DNA of 64,000 bases, taken from NCBI GenBank assembly GCA_021613535.1, contig CP075496.1:12276001-12340000 (forward strand), in the 5' to 3' direction. Below, one piece after another: positions 14,001 through 25,924 of this stretch; the stretch's first letter is position 1; each line of letters begins with the position of its first letter. Under the pieces are notes generated by a model. It was not told the origin of the DNA and made no database searches. It saw nothing but the letters and a program-made list of their open reading frames with translations. The position numbers and the translations under genes are program-made. The DNA comes from Adineta vaga. Lineage: Eukaryota > Rotifera.

Positions 14001-17000
14001 CAACAGATTGAGAACGTAACGCACAAGGCGTCAATTGGTAAACATTTTGTTTTCACACTTTTTTCTTTTCAACAATGTTTGATCCTTCGTTTCGTCGTTG
14101 TCCGACAAGCCCTAAGGGATTTTGTTATCCGCATTGGAACTGTCGATCAAAAAATAAAATATAAAATGAAAACGACTTCGGAAAAATATTGACAGACATA
14201 TGTCTCTTGACGAATATCCGTACGTATGTGAAAGAGAAAGAAAAATCTAATGCAATTCAAGTATAATCGACAGCTTCTATTTAAGGCGAATGACAAATAT
14301 TATCTTATATATAGATGTATATGTTTAGGTTGACGCTTGAGAATCGGTATTGAACGATGACAAGTGGAAATCGGGAAAGAAATAGAGTACACAACGTTTT
14401 ATTTATCTGCATAATGGATGCGATGGCCGCAAGCTACTGTTAGCTTGTTCACTTTAGTAGTTTTTCTTTTCTAATCTATTTAATAGTCAAACGACAGATA
14501 AATACAGAAGAATTACAAGAATGATAATGATTACCTTACTATGTAATCAACTAAATAAAAAAAACCCGAATGAAGACAAAGTTTTCTAATCCAACAGATC
14601 ATAGAAAATCTTCATCTCATTTCAATTTTCTTTTGCTTCTAGACATTTTTGATATGTTAACAGAAAATTAATCATTATACACTATATATATTCGATAAGT
14701 ATGAGTGCTCTCTCTCTCTCTCAATAAATCTTTCAAGCGTTAACGATGCGAACAGCATGTCAATGATGTACAATTGTTTATATGAAAGATATTCGAATGG
14801 TTGACTGGTTTAACACTCAGATAACATTTGGTTTTGTCTTGCACTTCTCAAATGTGTTGTTTAGAACATTGTCTTTAATATAGAAAAAATTAGTACAAAG
14901 TACCATAGACAGATGTTCAAGCGTAAGTTGAGTATCTCATTAGACGAACTTTCAATGAGTTGCGGAGAAAAGAAAAAGAGATGTATCTCTTCAATCTGTG
15001 TAATAAATTTTATTTCTTTTCATATCATTTGTACACATGTCGTTTAGAGTGAGACTTCAATGTCATAACATTTTGTCATTCGATTGTACTCTAATATTGT
15101 GTTGAAATAGAAAATTAACTTCATTTTTGCTTTTTCATTTTTTTTTGAACATACTCGACTTTTCCTCTCAACTATCTAGCAATGTTTTATTCGATGATTG
15201 TACATGGTGAGCGCACACATCGAAGTTAACTGCGTAAAGAGCAATGAAACTCAAAACAGCAGGGAATCTTTTTAACAAGACTAGCACAAATCAGATTGAA
15301 ACATTCATCTACATATTATATATGACACATATATTGGAGTGTGTTGTCTTAACCGATAATGATATCTATTCTTGTGTGTGTGATTTTAACACTTCATTTC
15401 AATGAAGATAATATTTGTAGATCTTTCGTTTTCTCAACTAATGATTCACTATTGAAAAGAAAAGGAAATGAGAATGCCACTATTTAATTTGACATACGTA
15501 TATACACACTAATACTGAATCGTGCTATGCAATGAATGACATGACATCCGTGAGACGCTCATGCACATTCATTGATAATGATGATTATAAGATGAAAAAA
15601 AAGGTGTTTGTAGATGGCGAATGTATTCTTTGCACGAGACTGAACAAATTCCGTCTGACAATCGTTTCCGATCTCAGACTGATCTTACCTTCTACTTATT
15701 TGACAACGAAATGAAGTGTATATGATAAAGGTGTAAAAAGAGGAAATTGATCGTTTCCGTCAACAGAAAGATATAAAAAGTACTTATTACTTGTACCGCT
15801 TTTCTTCATGATTATATTTTACTCTAACAATCCTTTCTTTTTTCTTATCGATTTCTGTCATCTGTATCATTTATAAAATTTTGTTAATTTGCCTACGAGC
15901 AATTTGCAATCATCATAACACAAATATCTCGTTAGTTGAAATCATTCAAAACACTTGTGATAATCTATATTAAGATAGTTAGACACTCCGCCTTTCCCTT
16001 TTTCTTCTCTTCCGTTATTCTCATTTTTCTTATCGCAGTTTTGATGTCATCATCATCATCATTTGATGAAGAGATGTCTCTCAAATATTCCTACAGAATA
16101 AATGTTGTTAAGTATAATCTTTCTCTTGTCATCAGTTCTGTTCAGCCAACTGATTGAACAGAATATTATAAGACGACGAAACATTAATGCGCATGTCATG
16201 TAAGACCATAGTCTCTTGAGAAAAAGCAGACAACTACGGATTATCATGACAGTTCGATTGCTGATGAATGTTCTCGTGAGATAGAGAACAAGCAAGAGTC
16301 CAACTGGAAAATAACAGACGATAAGTGACATGCAACAATCTCTTTTTTTTTCTATTAAGATTGATATGAAATACACTATTGCCATTCGATACACATCCAC
16401 ACATGTCGACACTAAATGATTTATTCATGATTGCTTGCTTACTCTATACTAAATGCAGATGAAAGAGATAGCAGAAGCAAAGAAATAAAAAAACGTACAA
16501 GAAAGGCGCAATTGATAATTATGTTGATGACAATTCGTTTCTTGCACGCACATGTGTAGAGAACAAAAGATCATTGCGCTTGCTGAATAACAATAATAAT
16601 CATAATATCGAATGAATTTGAAAGTAGATACAAATTTTATCATGATTTTAAATGCATATCAATCACGTTCCTCAAGAACGTCGCTCTCTCTCTATTAATT
16701 AATCTTGATTTGACTGACGATCATCGGATTTTCTAATTCAGGGCAATATTGCAATGATCACCTTGTAGACATATTTTTTAATCGAAGTAAAAGTACATTT
16801 GTGATTGTATCTAATGTTGTCCTTGAAAGTTACACAAATCAATATAATCTAAAAATTGTTGCTTTTTTGATCGATTTTTATTGAACAATTCTTCTCATAT
16901 AATTTCAACCATAATACTTGATTTATCAAACGTTTTGAACAGTCGTTTTTCGGCGTACATAAACAAGCGACACAGTTCAGACCTATCTTTATTAGTCTAT

Positions 17001-17106
17001 AGGTGCAAGCCAATAGTATGTTTGCTTATTTATTCTTCCCTCTCTTCCCTTCTCTATTTTGAATTCGAATAAGTAAAGTTCAATTTCAAACTTCATACAA
17101 TTCATC
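11052..17106. other. 6-kb gene desert downstream of SIX3/6
   Basis: No coding gene, tRNA or rRNA recognised. It starts with the 3' UTR of the homeobox gene (AATAAA at 11064, hairpin at 11098-11127). It contains scattered microsatellites: TTA near 12784-12805, GAA near 13218-13232, CAT near 13451-13476, CT near 14709-14722. The few open frames have no family resemblance and ordinary AT-rich intergenic composition. It is the longest gap in the window and a likely cis-regulatory landscape. Confidence 0.6.
11098..11127 (+). promoter_or_regulatory. GC-rich hairpin in the SIX3/6 3' UTR
   Basis: GTCTCCC (11098-11104) and GGGAGAC (11121-11127) form a perfect 7-bp stem around a 16-base loop, 46 bases after the stop codon. 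It stands out in AT-rich surroundings. It could be an mRNA stability, localisation or protein-binding element; function unknown. Confidence 0.45.
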
Positions 17107-18970
17107 ATGTTTGAATCTCCACAATCGTGGCAATCGACATCGTACTGTATGTTTCTCGCAGATTTCTTGAGTTTTATTTGATGAATGATTTCAATTCTAT
17201 AGATGATTGTACTGGTCGTGGTCGTCCAAAAGGGTTCTGTGTTGAAATTTCTATGCCACATATTTCATCTTCAATTGAAATGAATTCATTTGATAAATCT
17301 AACACAATATCTTCATTAGAATCATTTCCTGAACTTATTCCACCGTCTGTTCCCTTGTCTAGTGATGATTATGAGGAAGAAAAAACTTCCCGACATTGAA
17401 ACGAATAATTCTAAATCGATGATTGAAAATGTGAAGGATACGAAACAAGTGCTTAAAAAGAAAGAAAATTATGAATTACCGATTGTTTCTCAACTTATTC
17501 AATTACCATTAAAACGCGACGAACACCAACAATTGTCAATTGTTCTTGTACCATGTTTACAATTTCCTGTATCATATATTTCACCAAGTGAAATGACAGT
17601 AGAATTCTGGCGACGATATCATACGATGCGAGTATCATTTTCTCAAAAAGAAGTTGGATATTTTTCAACAGCTGATCGTGCTGATCGAACGCGATGTCGT
17701 GAAGATCGGCGATATTTAAAAAAATTAATTTATCCTTTAGAACAAAAAAAAGTTCATTTTGATCTCAATATCGGTGCTGAATATCTGAATATAAAAGTGG
17801 GTATTTTCCTTCCTATAAAGTTTCAATTCTTTATTCTGAACATTATTTGCTTTTAAGGAACCACCAGCTTCACTTGATTCAATGTTATGGTGGATTCTTC
17901 GACATAAAAATGTATTATTTGTTGATAAGAAGTAAAAATGATTTTCTGCCATTTTCGTTTTGTTCCATTGCACTAATTTAGATTTACTTTTGATTTTTTA
18001 TCATGGCGTGGGACATTACGTAAAATAATGTCGTCTCTATTCGATTCTGTTCTTGATTGGCGTATTGGAGTTATTCGTTGGAATGGTTGTCATTTCATGA
18101 TGGTTTTTCATACTGAATCTGAATTGAAAATAGAAAATGACCAAACATTATAGACAAACGTATGCAATATTGGGGACATAAATTTGAAGATTATATTACA
18201 TCAGAAAATCCATCTTTAATTCCATCACCCAAAAAGATCTTCTCAACAATGAATAAAGCTACACTTGGTCGTCATAATTTACTCTATAGTTGTGAAATTG
18301 ATGCTTGTACAATAAATTCAACATTTCATGAAGATACAAAACAACAAGGTACTTATGTAGAAGTCAAAGTCACATATGCAAAACATTTACTTGATTTAAA
18401 TATTGCTTCGTAAGTAAACTTAAACATTAATTCTACGAACAGTATAGAATAACATGATTATTTCATTTTTAGTTCTCGAAAATATGCAAAATGGTAAAAA
18501 AGAATTGAGGAAAATTTGATTTTTGAACTATTCTATTGGATATCATAGGTGGCAACAATGTTATTTAGCTGGTATGAATCATATGCTACTTGGTTTTCGA
18601 GATGATTGTGGTATTGTTCAATGTTTACAACCACTCGGTGTTAAAGATATTGAAATTCGAGCAGTAATATTGAGTTTTTTTAGCTATTAGACGAATATAT
18701 CTCTTTGATTTCTTCTAGAAATCATGGAGTGCTAGTGCATTTATCTCATTTTTGGATGAGTTCTGTTCATTTATTCAACGAACAATAACAAAAGATAGGT
18801 TGGTACATAAGAAAATATTGTTTTTTTTAGTGAGCTATTTTACATAAATATCTTCTAGAGATGTTTATCTATTTTATTATTCTCCAAAAGAGAAAAAAAT
18901 TAAATGGCGTCTTTCAAACGAAGAACAATATCGATTTCTTCCGGACTGGTTTATTGAAGAACTTTCTTGA
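17107..18970 (+). CDS. DXO: DXO/Rai1-family decapping exoribonuclease, with two apparent frameshifts
   Basis: Exons 17107-17146, 17203-17796, 17858-17931, 17982-18409, 18473-18493, 18549-18663, 18719-18798 and 18859-18970. The DXO signature residues are all present in order: WRGTLRK (18008-18028), YWGHKFEDY (18168 on), CEIDAC (ExD metal ligands, about 18292-18309), YVEVKVT (ExK, about 18354-18374), KYAKWWQQCYLAGM and LLGFRDDCG. The family removes defective or NAD caps from RNA and degrades the body 5' to 3'. Two breaks interrupt the frame: at the A6 run near 17381-17386 one base must be dropped, and near 18145-18152 (TTATAGAC) one base must be added to avoid an in-frame TAG. Splicing does not explain either. 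Because all catalytic motifs survive, assembly error is as likely as recent pseudogenisation. Confidence 0.83.
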
Positions 18971-19121
18971 GTAGAACATTCGTTTGATGAAGTATGTAAA
19001 AAAATTAATGTTACGGTTTCTTTTTGTTTTCAGTTAATATATTTGTAATAATTTGTTATTAATTAATAAAACTTTGAATAAATAATTGAATTCGAAAAGC
19101 GCCTTGCATTTTCTCTACTCA

Positions 19122-19445
19122 ATGATCATCATTCATCTTCTCTTTTGGTCATTGATTCTTTTTCTCATCTATATTTTAATCAAATGTCGTGAATATATCA
19201 ATGCAATAAGTCTTTTTTTTGGTGCATTATTCATTGAAAAACTTCATCTTACTAATGTTTTATTCGATAATTCAATTTATCATGTTTTTAGTAATTATTT
19301 CTATTGGCTTGTGAAAAGTAATCCATTAGTTATTATTATCAGTATATTCATAACTATTTCGACATTTTCAACGCTTTTGGCAATGTTTAAACAATGGATA
19401 AAAATCGGTGTACTCGTTACAATATTGTATTGGTTTAGTAGTTAG
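19122..19445 (+). CDS. Small multi-pass membrane protein (unrecognised)
   Basis: An uninterrupted ATG frame of 107 aa between DXO and the next gene. The hydrophobicity pattern suggests three or four membrane helices (residues about 1-20, 30-45, 65-85, 90-105). No Lys-rich tail or known motif. I do not recognise the family. It might be a real short gene, a 3' exon of something unspliced here, or chance in AT-rich DNA, since TTT/ATT-rich frames look hydrophobic by default. Confidence 0.3.
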   Translation: MIIIHLLFWSLILFLIYILIKCREYINAISLFFGALFIEKLHLTNVLFDNSIYHVFSNYFYWLVKSNPLVIIISIFITISTFSTLLAMFKQWIKIGVLVTILYWFSS

Positions 19446-19592
19446 CAGAGAGCGAGAGGAAAAAAAATAATTAAATCAAACTGAAATTGTTTTTCTTTCT
19501 TCGAACTTCTGTTTTTTTTAACTTTCTGGTCGAAAGAAGAATGTTAGATGTTTTTCTCACGTATTTATCATTGATTTGTGTGTGTTGAAAGA

Positions 19593-20875
19593 ATGTTGCA
19601 AGATTACCGTCGACAAATAAAAATCAGACCATTCACAGCAAAATCGAATGGTAAAATCGAATAAGATCAGTTTTAATCTTTCTATATTTTGATTAAAATA
19701 GATCGAACTTCAAAGCAATTGAATAGTAATTTATCGATTGTGACAGATATATCACTTCTGTCGATTTCAAGTTCATCAAAAAGTAATGACAATAAAAACG
19801 AAATCGATTATGATTCATCAAGTTCTGAAGAAAGTGTTTCGATTGCGACAATTGATGAAGATGAAGATGAAGATGAAGATGAAGAACACAAAGTTCAACA
19901 AAATGGTCTTGATTCATATATTTTTAATAAACATTTAAATCGAATACCAAGTACTATTAGTAGATTACGCAAAACTGATATTGATCAATCTATTTATGAT
20001 TTATTTAATGATAATAAATCAATCAAATCTTGCGAAATGGATGATTACAATCCATGTTCAATTCAAGGTCCACCATTTGCTGAATATCTAGATCAGTTAA
20101 GAAGATCAAAAATGGCAATAAAGCCACCATCACGTCCATCAGCTTTCATTCCAGTTCGAACAACACGAGCAGAACAACTAAAACTAGCTAGACAACGATC
20201 AGCTATAAACAATGCATCTAATCAATATACAATGAATGCTTTTCCGAAGGTGTCACAACAAAAACCATCGCCTAATGTACCAAAGCAACAGTCACCGATA
20301 CCTACAACCAGTCGCATGTCTCGTCCAACGACCAGTGGACATAATGGTAGCTACAGACGTGCAAAATCTGCTCAATTATGTCAGACTGCACTCAGTTCAA
20401 ATCGACCATTACGATTTTCGGCTCTTCTTTTAAAACAAATTCAACAAGATATACAGAATGAAGAAGGCAAGTATAGGATTAAAATACAAACAGTATTGAT
20501 TCAGACTTTTCTTCCTGTTAAATAGCACAATATCCACCAATAACCTGTGCCCTCCTTCATGAACATTCGAATGCACCATTGAATCATCGATATAAAATGA
20601 AACGTATTCATCGATGGCTTGAAAAACTCATTCCAAAAGACTATCTCGAATATAACGAATATGCCTCAAATCAAAGTACACTTAGTACTAACTTTTCTGA
20701 CAGACTCAACGATGAATATGGTTTTCTATCTGATGATAAATATATTGTTGGTTCTGATCGAACATATGCTGAAGCACATCGTCTATTACCAATATTTCAG
20801 TCAGAAGTTCGTCGTAAAATTCAACAATGTAATTTTTTATCATCCCGTCTTCAACTAGATTTATATACTATGTAA
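19593..20875 (+). CDS. Unrecognised serine-rich, acidic-patch protein
   Basis: Exons 19593-19650, 19702-20466 and 20526-20875 give 390 aa. The start ATG (MLQDYRRQIKIRPF) is on a short first exon; the join gives SND/RTSKQLN in frame. The second intron begins GCAAGT after AAG, the classical GC-AG donor, and rejoins as NEEA/QYPPITCALLHEH. The protein has a Ser stretch, a Glu/Asp tract near residues 75-85, a basic Pro/Ser/Thr middle, and a C-terminal part with alternating charged helices and an Arg/Gln-rich segment (SEVRRKIQQCNFLSSRL). No enzyme motif, signal peptide or membrane segment. I do not recognise the family. Confidence 0.7.
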
Positions 20876-21050
20876 CTTCAAGCTACACCATTAAACTTTG
20901 TTTTTTGTTCTCAAATACAGACATGATAAATCATTCACCAACTAGAACTAAGATATACACACAAATGTCAATATAAAATGAATTCCAAAAAAGAGGGTCC
21001 CTCAAAAAAAGCGTAGGAGAACAAATGTCATTGATTAAAAATATAAATAT

Positions 21051-23010
21051 TCATTGTAATTCAACATGTTTGCGTAGTGTTGTTGGACTGGTCGCTCGTG
21101 CCATTGTACGACTGACAGATTGCATTGTTAGTGCCATTTGTGAAATATCATCCCAACGTTGTGATTGAATTAAATCTTCTAATGATTTCAAACGATCAAT
21201 TTCTTTCACACGACTTTCTAAATCTTGAATTTCAATGCGTAAACTACGTGTTAAATCTTCTTCACTAGCAAGCTAAATGAATTTCCAAGGAAAAAATGAT
21301 CTAATGAATGCGAAGTTGAATATTTTATTCCTTACTCGTTGTTTTAGTGTACTAACAAGACCGGTTAGTTGATCCTTGTCACGTCGAAGCATATTGGTTT
21401 CATCTTGTAAACGTGTATTACGTAATTCATATTCATTCAAATCACGTTGAGCACTTAATGCATTTTGATTTTCAATAGTTAATTGTCGTTGTAATTGATT
21501 TGACTAAAAATATCCACAATGTTAAATCAAACTTTGAATTATTCTTTCTTACTCGTCCTTCGAGATCTTGATTTTTTGCTAATTCAGCTTCTAATTTAAT
21601 TTGAATACTTTCAACTGTACTACGTAAAGTTTGTTCTTTCTTTCGTAAGGCAGCAACTTCTTTATCTTTTGCTTGTAATGTATTCGTACGTTCTTGTACT
21701 GAAAAACGAAGCTATTAAATCACAAAAACAATTGTAATAAATACAAAGATAAATTTCAAATATGAATTACCTGATCTAATTGTCGTTCAAATTCTTTTGT
21801 TAGATTTTCAAGTCGTGCAACTTCTTTCATTAAAGCACCTTTCTCATCGACTAACTAAACGAGAAATAGAAATGTGTTGAATGATTGAGAATGAATTGAT
21901 TTTACATACTTTATTACGAAGAAATTGAGCTTCATTATAACGATTGTCATGTGATTTTAATTCTTGTCGAAGGCTATCAATTTCTCTCTGAAAGAACAAT
22001 ACATAAATCGGACAAAATGATCATGACAAACACACCTCTAATTCAGCAACCATTCCTTGAAGACGATCTCTTTCTCGACTTGCTAATTGATTATCATTAA
22101 GACTTCGTTGTAATTCATTTGATTCTAATTTAATATGATAAACTTCATCTGTTAAATTTTTATTTTGATTCAATTGTTGTTCGAGCTAAGAAGTAAACAA
22201 ATTAGATTCGAATGAGAAATATTTTTGTAAGGAATAAGAAACCTGTTGTTCAAGTAAATGAATTTTAGTCTGAGCATTTTTTAAGTCATCAGCGGAAACA
22301 CGAGATCGATCACGTATTTTTTGTAATTCTTGATCACGTGTTCGTTTTTCTTGTTCAAATACTTCGCGAGCTCGTCGTAGCATGTCAAGTTCATCGAGCA
22401 AGTTTTGTTTTTCAATGTCAAATTTTTCTATTGAAAATAAATAGCATGAAAATGAAAAATTTTTTTTTCAAATAATTCTCTTACGACGAAGTTCATCTAA
22501 TGCAATAGTTAAACCATGTTTTTCACTTGATAATTGATCGAATTGAGATGATGTATGAACAAGATTTCGTTGTAAATCACTACGTTCTTGTTCGATTTTA
22601 TAAACACGATCATCATTTAATGATCGATTGAGTACAATAGAATTTTTATTCAATTGATCACGCGTGCACTGTGAGTTAAGGAGAATAGAATTTCTTATTT
22701 CCTAGATTTAAAAAAAAAACGAGAAGAACTCAAATGAGAAAAAGGATATAGATAATGGCATTCGGTTTCCAAATAATAGATTTGTTCTTGTAATTGTCTG
22801 ACATATTCACTTTCGAGATTCTGTGTCGATGAACTAGTTAAACGTTGTTGTGTAACATTTGATCGGCTAAAATAAATCAATCAATCATTTTAAATATTTT
22901 CGATTAAATATATCTAGTCACAGTCAAAACTATACTATTGAACGCAATGACAAATCGATATATGAATAGTGTTTATCGTTATCTTCATCTATAATCGTCT
23001 CTTGTTTCAT
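21051..23010 (-). CDS. Coiled-coil protein of unknown family
   Basis: Minus-strand gene of about ten exons with introns near 60 bp. Exons include 21051-21272, 21336-21503, 21553-about 21711, 21771-about 21854, and further ones to about 22866, with a possible first ATG at 23010 (MKQETIIDED). The stop TGA is at 21051-21053. Almost the whole product is heptad-like coiled coil, e.g. SEYVRQLQEQIYYLETE, KKEQTLRSTVESIQIKLE and MLDELDMLRRAREVFEQE. A distinct C-terminal segment reads LESRVKEIDRLKSLEDLIQS and SRTMARATSPTTLRKHVELQ. Role probably cytoskeletal, ciliary or centrosomal by analogy only. The first two junctions (around 22685-22770 and 22870-22980) lack convincing donors, so the N-terminus is uncertain. 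Confidence 0.6.
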
Positions 23011-23572
23011 TTTTCTTATATTGTGTGAAAAAATGATTATAGTGACAATCGATATGAGAAATTATAATAGAAGAATTAGAGAACGAGTGACCGTAACGAA
23101 AGCTACATTGTGAATTTTTATTTGAAAATCAAATTTCTTCGTCTTCTTTTTTTTTCTAACATTTCAATAAATTCTCTTTAGGTCACTGACTCTAACCTTG
23201 ATACATACACACTCCTTCGATTACAACCAAACATTCAATCCTTGAATAGTTGATTGCATATATTAATTTTTTCTTTCATTTTCTTTCCTTTTTCCCATCA
23301 ATAATGCATAAGAATGGACAATGCATATTAAGACTTTTCGTTCTCTACTCTCTATTGACATATATTTATTCACTAAAATGCAATCATTTAACTATTCCCA
23401 TAGTAAACAGACATACACACATGAAATGCATGTGAACATACTCAACAGAGCAAGTCACGGTTGACCAGTTTTTTTTCTCTCTTATCTTCTGTTTTACATC
23501 GAGCTCACATCGTTGATCGTTTGTGTTCATTTGCTTTTTTTTCTTATCAAGAAGTTCACTCTTTAACTAACG
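23011..23572. promoter_or_regulatory. Divergent intergenic promoter region
   Basis: 560 bases between the 5' ends of the coiled-coil gene (-) and the EF-hand gene (+). It must drive both genes. AT-rich with T-tracts; no clear TATA box with good spacing and no ORF. Confidence 0.4.
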
Positions 23573-24364
23573 ATGGGTTCAATGCAAACAACTAATAACC
23601 ACCATAAACGTTATCAGACACCGTTATCATCTCCAAAATCTATGCAAAACAAACGAACAGATCGTTTTCGTACAACAGTTCGTAGTGCAACACTTCGAGC
23701 ATTAGCTGCTCGAAATTTTCATAATTTTGGTTCATCATCAAATGATTCGACAACAAATAATAGTGTATGTACATTGCCGAATACTATTACAACAATTAAT
23801 TCTCAAAATGACGTTGATCCATATTTAAGTGACTTTGATTATCGAAAATTCTCGACATTAACTGGTTTATCCGAAGAAAAAATCAATGAATTACATCGAG
23901 AATTTTTAATTCTTTCAAATAATGGTCACTTATCCTTTGAACAATACAGATCGATGTTTGAAACTGTACCAATTCAACGAACGCCAGCACAATTAGAAAA
24001 ACTAGCTCGACAAACATTTGCTATTTTTGATAAAGATGGAAATAATTATTTAGATTTCGCTGAATTTATCGCAGCTTACATTACAATGGAGAGAAACGAA
24101 ATTTCTCTACAAGATACATCTCTACGAAGAGATTCAGCAATATCACCACCTGTACCACCACCACTACCACCTCCGCCTCCACCAACAATCACTACGATAC
24201 GACGTCATGCAACAACTTATTATAGTCCACAAAAAACTCTTGTTAACGCTTCACCATTTATCTCACGTCGACCAATGCATCAACCAAATAACTACACCAC
24301 ATATCATCATTCTCAATCATCAGCACGATATGTCTATGTCACTCCTCAATATACATACAGATAG
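23573..24364 (+). CDS. EF-hand protein with neuronal-calcium-sensor-like core and poly-Pro tail
   Basis: Single-exon frame of 263 aa. Residues about 90-180 resemble the first EF-hand pair of recoverin/NCS-type proteins: a degenerate first loop (LSNNGHLSFEQYRSMF) and a canonical second loop, DKDGNNYLDFAE, with D1, D3, N5, D9 and E12. After it come a run of prolines (PPVPPPLPPPPPP) and a Tyr/His-rich tail. Normal NCS proteins have four EF hands and about 190 aa; here only one loop can bind calcium and the tail is new. The N-terminus MGSMQT fits an N-myristoylation signal (Gly2, Thr6). It ends 56 bases before the convergent tiny ORF. Confidence 0.78.
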   Translation: MGSMQTTNNHHKRYQTPLSSPKSMQNKRTDRFRTTVRSATLRALAARNFHNFGSSSNDSTTNNSVCTLPNTITTINSQNDVDPYLSDFDYRKFSTLTGLSEEKINELHREFLILSNNGHLSFEQYRSMFETVPIQRTPAQLEKLARQTFAIFDKDGNNYLDFAEFIAAYITMERNEISLQDTSLRRDSAISPPVPPPLPPPPPPTITTIRRHATTYYSPQKTLVNASPFISRRPMHQPNNYTTYHHSQSSARYVYVTPQYTYR

Positions 24365-24420
24365 AAGAAAATCAGAAGATAACTAAAAAAAAAGAAAATC
24401 TTTGTTTATTTTGTTTTCCT

Positions 24421-24555
24421 TTACTTGAAATCTTGTCCAGTAGTTGTTCGTTTTCCACTGGTTGATCGAAGTGATGTAGTTTTTGTTCGATGCCACTTTT
24501 GAGAATCTGTTAACGGTGCCGTACAGACCGGACATTTCTCCATTAATGTTGACAT
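24421..24555 (-). CDS. Tiny CPVC-motif ORF or last exon (low confidence)
   Basis: A 44-aa minus-strand frame, beginning MSTLMEKCPVCTAPL and ending with a basic Ser/Thr tail. One C-x2-C pair suggests half of a zinc ribbon. The ATG directly follows TTATTTTCAAG, which could be a splice acceptor, so this may be the 3' exon of a longer gene whose upstream part I cannot find in 24556-24923. It could also be untranslated. Confidence 0.3.
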   Translation of the reverse strand: MSTLMEKCPVCTAPLTDSQKWHRTKTTSLRSTSGKRTTTGQDFK

Positions 24556-24923
24556 CTTGAAAATAACAAGGTACAGAAAAAGAACACAACAATAACGGTT
24601 TTCAAACAAAAAATTCCATCTTCTTCTATTGTTTTTCTTTTTTATATTGAAAAAAAAACACGTCAAAATATATGAAAAAATCAATAAGTATTGTCATAAT
24701 CAAAATGTTTTGTTTCATTTCTCCTTGACAATCCTCTTTTGAATAGCAGAATGAAAATCTATGTATGAAGAATTGTCGCTATAGGTCGATAATCATTTTT
24801 TATATGGTTCTCTTCTTAACCGGTAAAAATGTACACTTCATCAAAGAGAAAGTCGGATCAGATCTCTTTAAAAAAATATTCACATCGACTTCTATTTTTA
24901 TTTGCTAACCAGGTTCTCATAAT

Positions 24924-25924
24924 ATGACACGAGCCACTGAATCATACGGTAAATAAGTAATTACATATCATCCGATTTTCGCGTTTACGTTTAAAATTTA
25001 GATTATATATTTAAATTTTTAATTGTTGGAACTACATCAACTGGTAAAACTTCTATATTACATCAATATCTTGAAAATAAATGTAAAAATAATCTATTTC
25101 TGATTGATGAGGATATATTATCATAGTCTGATTGTAGTTAAACATGATACTGCACATACAATTGGTGCTGAATTTGGATCGAAAGTAATAAATGTTGGAA
25201 GTAAAAATGTCAAATTACAAATTTGGGATGTATGGTCATAATTCTTCTTATTACATATTATTCTTTATGAAATATTGTATTTAGACGGCTGGTCAAGAAC
25301 GATTTCGATCAGTAACACGTAGTTATTATCGAGGTGCGTCCGGTGCTTTACTTATCTATGATATCTCCAAGTAAAGAAACTGATTTATTTGTACTTGCTT
25401 TTTAACTTTATCTTCATTTGTTTTAGTCGTGAAAGTTACAATGACATTACGAATTGGTTAACCGATGTTCGTACTTTAGCCAGTCCAAATATTGTTATTA
25501 TTTTATGTGGTAATAAAAAAGATTTAGAAGATGATCGACGTCAAGTAACATATCTCGAAGGTAGTCGATTTGCCCAAGAACATGGTAAATGACTACTTTT
25601 ATAGTATATGAAAGAAATACGTTTTTTTTTAAATAGATTTAATGTTCCTTGAAACATCTGCATTAGCAAATGAAAACATAGCTGAAAGTTTTAATCAATG
25701 CACACGAATTATTCTGACGAAAATTGATTCAGGTCATTTTCTCTTCGGTTTTACGATTCAAATAATTTCTTCTAATAATTTTTCTTTTAGGTATTATTGA
25801 TCCATTTCGTATGTATTCAGGTATTCAATGTAATCCTACATCTATTGCTGCTCGTCAAAATGACACTACGACAAATAATGCTATACAGAAATCAAAAATT
25901 AATTGTACTTCATGTCAAACATGA
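24924..25924 (+). CDS. RAB4: RAB4 small GTPase
   Basis: Seven exons (24924-24948, 25002-25082, 25138-25229, 25285-25370, 25427-25584, 25637-25732, 25791-25924) give 223 aa. G-domain motifs are intact: P-loop GTTSTGKT, switch [33 protein letters not shown] and ETSA. The HTIG(A/V)EFGSK and NWLTD ... [17 protein letters not shown] blocks are RAB4-specific. RAB4 controls fast recycling from early endosomes to the plasma membrane. The C-terminus reads NCTSCQT and lacks the CxC or CC pair that Rab geranylgeranyltransferase needs, which is odd for a RAB4. Introns are 53-58 bp. Confidence 0.93.
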
